From: WHTG01 sp035540515
Lineage (GTDB): Bacteria; Actinomycetota; Nitriliruptoria; Euzebyales; Egibacteraceae
DNA length: 10,087 nt
NCBI GenBank assembly: GCA_035540515.1
Contig: DATLGM010000040.1
Span: 1 to 10,087 of the forward strand
Reading direction: 5' to 3'
The position numbers and the translations under genes were made by a program. Position 1 is the first letter of the stretch, and each line of letters opens with the position of its first letter. The notes under the pieces were generated by a model. That model ran no database searches. It was not told the origin of the DNA and saw nothing but the letters and a program-made list of their open reading frames with translations. Positions 5,877 through 10,087 of this stretch are shown here, one piece after another.

Positions 5877-6881
5877 TCATCGGTACCGGATCCGGGGGTT
5901 GAGCAACGCGTAGGAGATGTCGACGAGGAGGTTGACCAGCACGACGACGAGGGCGAAGAACACGATCCCGCCCTGCAACACCGCATAGTCGCGGGCCCGG
6001 ATGGCATTGAGCATCCAGGAGCCGACGCCGGGCCAGGCGAAGATCGTCTCGGTCAGGATCGCGCCGGTCAGCAGCAGTCCCACCTGCAGCCCGACGATGG
6101 TGACCACCGGCAGCATCGCGTTGCGCAGCACGTGGCGCCGGTCGACGATCGCGGGCCCCATCCCCTTGGCCCGAGCGGTCCGCACGTAGTCCTCGCTGAG
6201 CACGTCGAGGACGGCGGCGCGCGTGATGCGGGCGATGATCGCCAGCGGGATGGTGGCCAGGGCCGCGGCCGGCAGGATCAGGTGCTCGATCACGTCGCGC
6301 AGCGCCTCCCAGTTGCGAGTCAGCAGCGCGTCGAGCAGGAACAGGTTCGTCGGGTTGTCCATCGTCGTGGTGACCGACAGCCGGCCGATGGTTGGTAACC
6401 ACCCCAATCGCACGGCGAAGACGTACTTGAGCAGGATCGCCAGGAAGAACACCGGGAAGCTGATCCCGATCAGCGAGGCCACGAGGCTGCTCTGGTCCAG
6501 CACCCCCTGGTATCGCTTCGCGGCGACGAACCCGAGCGGCACGCCGACCAGCACCGCGATGAGCATCGCGGCCAGGCTCAGCTCGACCGTCGCCGGGAAC
6601 CGCTGCCACAGCTCCTCGGTGACGGGACGGCGGGTGACCACACTGCGACCCAGGTCACCGCGCACGACGTTGCCCATGTAGTTCGCGTACTGGACGTGCA
6701 CCGGCTGGTCCAGACCCAGCTCGCGCTCGATCTGGGCGACCTGGTCGGCGGTCGCGCGCTCGCCGAGCAACGCGACCGCAGGACCCCCGGGCAGTGCCCG
6801 CACGAAGGCGAACACCAGAAACGACAGTCCCAGCAGGATGGGGATCAGTGTGATGAGGCGCTTGCTCAGGTACCTCAGCAC
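5877..6881 (-). CDS. Peptide ABC transporter permease (DppB/OppB-like)
   Basis: A 334-residue permease, the usual DppB length. It begins with the canonical short basic lead and first helix (YLSKRLITLIPILLGLSFLV), followed by the conserved GLDQPVHVQYANYMG (56-70) and GDLGRS (75-80). Several hydrophobic helices follow, with the EAA coupling loop EDYVRTARAKGMG at 230-242 and a C-terminal LLNPRIRYR. It pairs with the DppC-like protein as the transmembrane channel. The only reasonable start is GTG at 6881; an in-frame stop lies upstream at 6920-6918. There is no Shine-Dalgarno sequence before it (the bases just upstream are CTCCTC), unlike most other genes of this operon. The 107-base gap to the binding-protein gene holds a strong hairpin. 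Together these suggest the permease is made at a lower level than the binding protein. Confidence 0.95.
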   Translation of the reverse strand: MLRYLSKRLITLIPILLGLSFLVFAFVRALPGGPAVALLGERATADQVAQIERELGLDQPVHVQYANYMGNVVRGDLGRSVVTRRPVTEELWQRFPATVELSLAAMLIAVLVGVPLGFVAAKRYQGVLDQSSLVASLIGISFPVFFLAILLKYVFAVRLGWLPTIGRLSVTTTMDNPTNLFLLDALLTRNWEALRDVIEHLILPAAALATIPLAIIARITRAAVLDVLSEDYVRTARAKGMGPAIVDRRHVLRNAMLPVVTIVGLQVGLLLTGAILTETIFAWPGVGSWMLNAIRARDYAVLQGGIVFFALVVVLVNLLVDISYALLNPRIRYR

Positions 6882-6930
6882 GAGGAGCGCCGGTCGCGTG
6901 GGAGCCCGGCGTGACCGTCACCCCGCCGGC

Positions 6931-6960
6931 CTGCGGCGGGACCCGTGGGTCCCGCCGCAG
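6931..6960 (-). repeat. Perfect 14-bp hairpin between binding-protein and permease genes
   Basis: CTGCGGCGGGACCC at 6931-6944 is followed by two bases and then its exact reverse complement at 6947-6960, so about 13 G/C-rich pairs can form around a four-base loop. It starts about 28 bases after the binding-protein stop. No T tract follows on the minus strand. Hairpins at this place in binding-protein-dependent importer operons commonly protect the upstream message or partly stop transcription, giving excess binding protein. A role here is inferred from position. Confidence 0.7.
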
Positions 6961-6988
6961 CCGACGAATCGAGCGTGTGCAAGCGCGG

Positions 6989-8719
6989 CTACTCGACGGT
7001 GACGGTGTGGAACTGCTCCAGCGAGACCGGGCTGGGCTCGTAGCCCGAGACGTTCGCCGTGAACGCCAGCGCCGGCTCCGTGTGGACGTAGGGCAGGCCG
7101 GGCAGCTCGTCGGCGATGATGCGGTTGGCCTCTTCGTACAGCTCGGTGCGCCGCTGCTCGTCGGTCTCGACCTCGGCCTCGTCGAGGATGTTGTACAGCT
7201 CCCGGTTCGTGTGGTTGAAGCCGGGGCTGCCCTCCTGGAAGAACGTGCCCAGGAAGTTGTCGGGGTCACCGAAGTCACCGGTCCAGCCCAGCAGGTAGGC
7301 GCCGTACCGGTCGAGGTACTTGCTCAGGTAGTCCGGGCTCCAGGTGTCGGACTTGACCTGGACGGTGAAGCAGCAGTCCTCGAGATCGGCAACCATCGCC
7401 TGGAAGTTCTGCTCGGGGTCCGGCATGTACGGACGTGACACGTCGGTCGGGTACGCGAAGTCGATCTCGACCGGCACGTCCAGCCCGGCGTCCTCCAGGA
7501 TCTGACGGGCGCGGTCGGGGTCGTACTCGTACTCGGTCACCTCGTCGGCGTAGCCGAACAGCGCCGGCGGCATGAACTGGTGCGCCACCTCGCCGCGGCC
7601 CGCGTAGAAGCCGTCGATGATCGCCTGGCGGTCGATCGCGTGGGCGAAGGCCTGCCGAACGGCGATGTTGTCGAACGGCTCGATGTCCTGGTTGAAGCCG
7701 ACGTAGCCGATGTTGAACGCCGGGCGGTCCAGGATCTGCAGGTCCTCGTTGCCGTCGATCGTCTCGATGTCCTGCGGCTCCACCAGGTCGTACCCCTGGA
7801 TCTCACCGGTCTGCAGCGCCTGCAGCCGGGCGGCGTTGTCGGCGATCGGCCGGAAGATCAGCGTCTCGACGTTGCCCTCGAAGTCACCCCACCAGTCGGG
7901 GTTGCGCTCCATGACCAGGCGGTCGTTGCGGGTCCACTCCACGAAGCGGAACGGGCCCGTGCCGGTCGGGTGCTCGGTGCCGTAGGTGCCGGTCGGACGG
8001 AACACGCCGTCGTCGCCGACCTCGCCCTCGTCCGCTCCGTACTCCTCCAGCGCCGCCGGCGAGCCGAACGTGAAGTTGGTCAGCGCCAGCGCGGGCAGGA
8101 ACGACGCGGACGGCTCGGTGATGCGCAGCACCGCGGTGTACTCGTCGGTCGCCTCGCAGGACTCGTACAACGACGTCGCTGCCTCGCCGCCCTCACCCTC
8201 GGGTCCGCCGTCGGCGAACCCGCCGAACACGGTCTGCCAGTAGTAGGTGGCGTCCGGGTTCTGGAACGACCCCTCGAAGTTGTACCAGCGGTCGAAGTTG
8301 AAGCACACGGCCTCGGCATTGAACGGCTCGCCGTCGTGGAACGTCACTCCCTCGCGGAGGGTGAACGTCCACTCCAGCCCGTCGTCAGACGCCTCCCACT
8401 CCGTGGCAAGGCCTGGTTCGAGCTCGGTGCCTCCGGGCTGCAGGGTGACCAACCCCTCGAACATCTGGTCGATGGCGCGCAGCGACTCGCCATCGGACAC
8501 CAGGATGCCGTCGAGCACGACCGGGTCCGCCGAGGTGCCGAAGACCAGGGTCTGCCCCTCGGCTGCGGGCTCCTCCCCGTCGTCACCGGCCGCCGGGGTC
8601 GCGCCGTCGTCGGCGGGGGGTGTGGTGCCGTCGCCGCCCTGCGCGCAGGCGGCCGCGACCAGCGCGAGCAGCGCCAGCAGCGCCAGGACGCGCGCGAGTG
8701 AATGCCTTGTGTGACCCAT
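6989..8719 (-). CDS. Peptide ABC transporter substrate-binding lipoprotein (SBP family 5)
   Basis: A 576-residue extracellular solute-binding protein of family 5 (DppA/OppA/NikA type). Residues 1-24 form a lipoprotein signal peptide with basic start, hydrophobic core and LVAAAC ending at Cys25, the predicted lipidation site. A low-complexity acidic, Pro/Gly/Ala-rich linker follows to about residue 54. The mature fold shows family landmarks: LREGVTFHDGEPFNAEAV, TGTGPFRFVEW, NPDWWG, AVRQAFAHAIDRQAII and YLLGWTGDFGDPDNFL. The protein is strikingly acidic. ATG at 8719 is preceded by a strong AGGAGG, the best ribosome site in the operon. It is the first gene, followed by the two permeases and two ATPases, so it delivers the solute to them. 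The ligand could be peptides, nickel-type complexes or glycosides; the sequence alone does not say. Confidence 0.95.
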   Translation of the reverse strand: MGHTRHSLARVLALLALLALVAAACAQGGDGTTPPADDGATPAAGDDGEEPAAEGQTLVFGTSADPVVLDGILVSDGESLRAIDQMFEGLVTLQPGGTELEPGLATEWEASDDGLEWTFTLREGVTFHDGEPFNAEAVCFNFDRWYNFEGSFQNPDATYYWQTVFGGFADGGPEGEGGEAATSLYESCEATDEYTAVLRITEPSASFLPALALTNFTFGSPAALEEYGADEGEVGDDGVFRPTGTYGTEHPTGTGPFRFVEWTRNDRLVMERNPDWWGDFEGNVETLIFRPIADNAARLQALQTGEIQGYDLVEPQDIETIDGNEDLQILDRPAFNIGYVGFNQDIEPFDNIAVRQAFAHAIDRQAIIDGFYAGRGEVAHQFMPPALFGYADEVTEYEYDPDRARQILEDAGLDVPVEIDFAYPTDVSRPYMPDPEQNFQAMVADLEDCCFTVQVKSDTWSPDYLSKYLDRYGAYLLGWTGDFGDPDNFLGTFFQEGSPGFNHTNRELYNILDEAEVETDEQRRTELYEEANRIIADELPGLPYVHTEPALAFTANVSGYEPSPVSLEQFHTVTVE

Positions 8720-8843
8720 GGTCTCCTCCTGCTCCGACCCGCTGCCCTGCGCACGATGGCAGGGACGAGGGAGGCGGACTCGGCCGACTGCGCCCGGCTG
8801 GTTGCAGCGCGCCGCCCGTTCGGCTCGTGGTTGACGGCGCGGG

Positions 8844-8849
8844 ATTATA
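8844..8849 (-). promoter_or_regulatory. Predicted -10 element for the importer operon
   Basis: A perfect TATAAT on the minus strand in otherwise very GC-rich DNA. No good -35 hexamer lies 16-18 bases upstream (AGATGA at 17), so an activator or extended contacts may be needed. A GACGTC palindrome at 8852-8857 falls in the spacer and might be an operator. Transcription would start near 8837, leaving a leader of about 118 bases before the binding-protein ATG. Confidence 0.45.
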
Positions 8850-8902
8850 GGGACGTCACCGTCTCTTCATCTGCACCCCGGGCGAGCGGGCCCCGACCCC
8901 CA

Positions 8903-8908
8903 TACACT
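8903..8908 (+). promoter_or_regulatory. Possible -10 element for moxR-DUF58
   Basis: TACACT on the plus strand fits the TAnnnT pattern of actinobacterial -10 boxes and lies 42 bases before the moxR GTG. No recognisable -35 is present at the proper spacing, so this is tentative. Confidence 0.3.
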
Positions 8909-8950
8909 GGCGATTCGCTTTCCGACCGCTCGTGACAGGGGACGCGCTTC

Positions 8951-9928
8951 GTGGCGACCAGCCGACGGGAGGGGATCTCCGTCACGGAGGTGTCCGACCA
9001 GTTTCGACGCATCGAATCCAATGTCGCCACCGTGGTGGAGGGCAAGCCGGAGGTCATCCGGTTGGCGCTGATCGCGCTGCTGGCCGAGGGGCACCTGCTC
9101 GTCGAGGACGTCCCGGGCGTGGGCAAGACGCTGCTGGCCAAGGCCGTGGCGAAGTCCATCGCCTGCAGCGTCCGGCGGGTGCAGTTCACGCCCGACCTGC
9201 TGCCCAGCGACATCACCGGCGTGACGGTGTTCAACCAGGAGCACGGTGACTTCGAGTTCAAGCCGGGGGCGGTGTTCGCCAACATCGTGCTGGGCGACGA
9301 GATCAACCGCGCCGGCCCCAAGACCCAGTCCGCGCTGCTCGAGGCGATGGAGGAGCGCACGGTCACTGTCGACGGCCGCACCCACGAGCTCGGCGTGCCG
9401 TTCATGGTCATCGCGACGCAGAACCCCGTGGAGCTTGAGGGGACGTACCCGCTGCCCGAGGCGCAGCGCGACCGCTTCATGATGCGGGTGTCGATCGGGT
9501 ACCCCTCGGCCGAGGCCGAGCTGGAGGTCCTGGAGGTCCACGGCCAGGGCGACCGCGTCGCAACGCTCCAGCCGGTCGCCGACGCCCAGCAGATCGCCGC
9601 GCTGATCGAGGCGGTCAAGTCGCTGCACGCCGCGGATGCGCTGCGCCGCTACATCGTCGAGCTGGTCCGCGCGACGCGCGACCACGCGGCGGTGGAGCTG
9701 GGTGCGTCGCCCCGCGCCGCGCTGGCGCTGCTGCGCGCCGCACGGGCGCTGGCGGCCTCGGAGGGCCGCGACTACGTCGTGCCCGACGACGTCAAGCAGC
9801 TTGCCCAGCCGCTGCTGGCCCACCGGCTGATCATGTCGCCCGAGGCGCAGATGGCCGACCGGACCGCCGCCGAGGTCGTCGACGAGCTGCTCGCGTCGGT
9901 GCCCATCCCGACTGCCGGCAGCCGCTGA
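8951..9928 (+). CDS. MoxR-family AAA+ ATPase
   Basis: A 325-residue AAA+ ATPase, full length for the family. Visible motifs: VEDVPGVGKTLLAKA (51-65), the Walker A with the MoxR-specific lead-in; FTPDLLPSDITG (79-90); LGDEINRAGPKTQSALLEAM (114-133), Walker B and following helix; VIATQNPVELEGTYPLPEAQ (153-172), with sensor 1 Asn158; RDRF (173-176), containing the arginine finger; and GASPRAALALL (251-261), the sensor 2 region. MoxR proteins are thought to act as chaperones that help assemble or activate partner complexes, usually with a VWA or DUF58 protein encoded next door. Here the DUF58 gene starts on the base after the moxR stop, so the pair is co-translated. GTG at 8951 is chosen for AGGGGA eight bases upstream; GTG at 8990 is a weaker alternative. 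Client proteins are unknown. No link to methanol oxidation is implied. Confidence 0.96.
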   Translation: MATSRREGISVTEVSDQFRRIESNVATVVEGKPEVIRLALIALLAEGHLLVEDVPGVGKTLLAKAVAKSIACSVRRVQFTPDLLPSDITGVTVFNQEHGDFEFKPGAVFANIVLGDEINRAGPKTQSALLEAMEERTVTVDGRTHELGVPFMVIATQNPVELEGTYPLPEAQRDRFMMRVSIGYPSAEAELEVLEVHGQGDRVATLQPVADAQQIAALIEAVKSLHAADALRRYIVELVRATRDHAAVELGASPRAALALLRAARALAASEGRDYVVPDDVKQLAQPLLAHRLIMSPEAQMADRTAAEVVDELLASVPIPTAGSR

Positions 9929-10087
9929 GTGGTCACCCGACGCGGCGGCTCGCTGCTTCTGGGCGCCTTCGCGTTGTGGGGAGTCGGTCGCTTCCTGGGG
10001 GTGGCCGAGCTGTACGTCGTCGCGGCCACCACCGCCGCGCTGGTGGTGTGCGCGACCATCGCGGTGCGCACCGCCACGGCCAGCGTG
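9929..10087 (+). CDS. DUF58 domain protein, N-terminal part, cut by window edge
   Basis: An open frame of 53 codons starting at GTG 9929, directly after the moxR stop (TGAGTG), and still open at the right edge. The translation begins MVTRRGGSLLLGAFALWGVG and continues RFLGVAELYVV. Together these match the typical opening of MoxR-linked DUF58 proteins: a Thr-Arg-Arg-Gly lead, a first hydrophobic helix, an Arg-x-Leu-Gly turn, Glu-Leu-Tyr, then a second hydrophobic helix (about 33-45). The DUF58 core itself lies outside the window. No clear ribosome binding site precedes it, so translation is probably coupled to moxR. The family's function is not established; it is presumed to be a membrane-anchored client or partner of the MoxR ATPase. 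Confidence 0.82.
   Translation, partial: MVTRRGGSLLLGAFALWGVGRFLGVAELYVVAATTAALVVCATIAVRTATASV

Larger units (their letters stand above)
8720..8950. other. Divergent control region between importer operon and moxR
   Basis: No coding potential was seen. It should hold leftward signals for the binding-protein operon and rightward signals for moxR. Visible items: a perfect minus-strand TATAAT, a plus-strand TACACT, a GACGTC palindrome (8852-8857) beside the TATAAT, and a 6-bp hairpin (CCCTGC 8745-8750 with GCAGGG 8759-8764) in the presumed leader of the binding-protein mRNA. Confidence 0.5.

Noticed and set aside
4613..5902. 429-codon plus-strand open frame opposite the DppD- and DppC-like genes
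   Set aside because: His/Arg/Gln/Asp-rich shadow translation crossing two well-supported genes on the other strand; no ribosome site or recognisable fold.
5867..6007. Longer N-terminus of the DppC-like permease
   Set aside because: The added 47 residues are Ser/Cys/Pro-rich and lie inside the DppB-like gene; the family opening fits the GTG at 5866.
7580..8701. 373-codon plus-strand open frame opposite the binding-protein gene
   Set aside because: Antisense to a certain family 5 binding protein; composition is that of a shadow frame.
8831..8849. Plus-strand TTGACG followed by a TATA-like run as a moxR promoter
   Set aside because: The gap between the two elements is only about seven bases, too short for a sigma70 promoter. 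The A/T run reads better as a minus-strand TATAAT.
8867..9823. 318-codon minus-strand open frame opposite moxR
   Set aside because: Shadow of the MoxR ATPase; rich in His, Arg and Gly with no family motif.
1..10087. Defence system, prophage, insertion sequence, CRISPR array or RNA gene
   Set aside because: No transposase, integrase, terminal repeats, spaced identical repeats, or tRNA/rRNA-like sequence was seen. The lone HNH gene and MoxR ATPase have well-known non-defence contexts and no defence partners here.

Overview
The window looks like chromosomal core DNA from a very GC-rich actinobacterium. The evidence is strong G/C bias at third codon positions, frequent GTG and one TTG start, and a division-and-wall (dcw) cluster opening with mraZ, rsmH, an ftsL-like gene and (at the edge) a probable ftsI. 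The GC-rich but divergent protein sequences would suit a deep lineage such as Nitriliruptoria or Acidimicrobiia, but lineage cannot be fixed from sequence inspection alone. The very acidic binding protein would fit a halotolerant host, though one secreted protein is weak evidence.

Layout, left to right. Positions 1-1922 (minus strand) hold the start of the dcw cluster, transcribed leftward: mraZ, rsmH, ftsL-like, then the first nine codons of a gene that by position should be ftsI. Just upstream (1944-2251) is a gene-free control region. It contains a sigma70-type promoter overlapped by five direct repeats at an exact 10-bp period (a very good candidate MraZ operator), a small hairpin and a GC-rich inverted repeat. 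Positions 2252-2830 carry a short HNH nuclease-domain gene. Positions 2920-8719 are a complete leftward peptide/nickel-type ABC importer operon in the order binding lipoprotein, two permeases, two ATPases; the last four genes are tightly packed or overlapping. A perfect 14-bp hairpin separates the binding-protein gene from the permeases. Positions 8720-8950 are a divergent control region. From 8951 rightward come a MoxR-type AAA+ ATPase and the first 53 codons of a DUF58 protein, joined head to tail.

How the genes work together. The left block makes the MraZ regulator, the 16S rRNA methyltransferase and early septum proteins, probably autoregulated by MraZ. The middle block imports an oligopeptide-like solute using ATP. 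The right block is the familiar MoxR/DUF58 chaperone-like pair, often found with a transglutaminase-domain membrane protein.

I found no phage, IS, CRISPR, rRNA or tRNA sequence and no clear sign of an undescribed system. The best leads are regulatory (the MraZ repeat array, the intra-operon hairpin) and one biochemical oddity: a serine replacing one of the four conserved C-terminal cysteines in the DppD-like ATPase.
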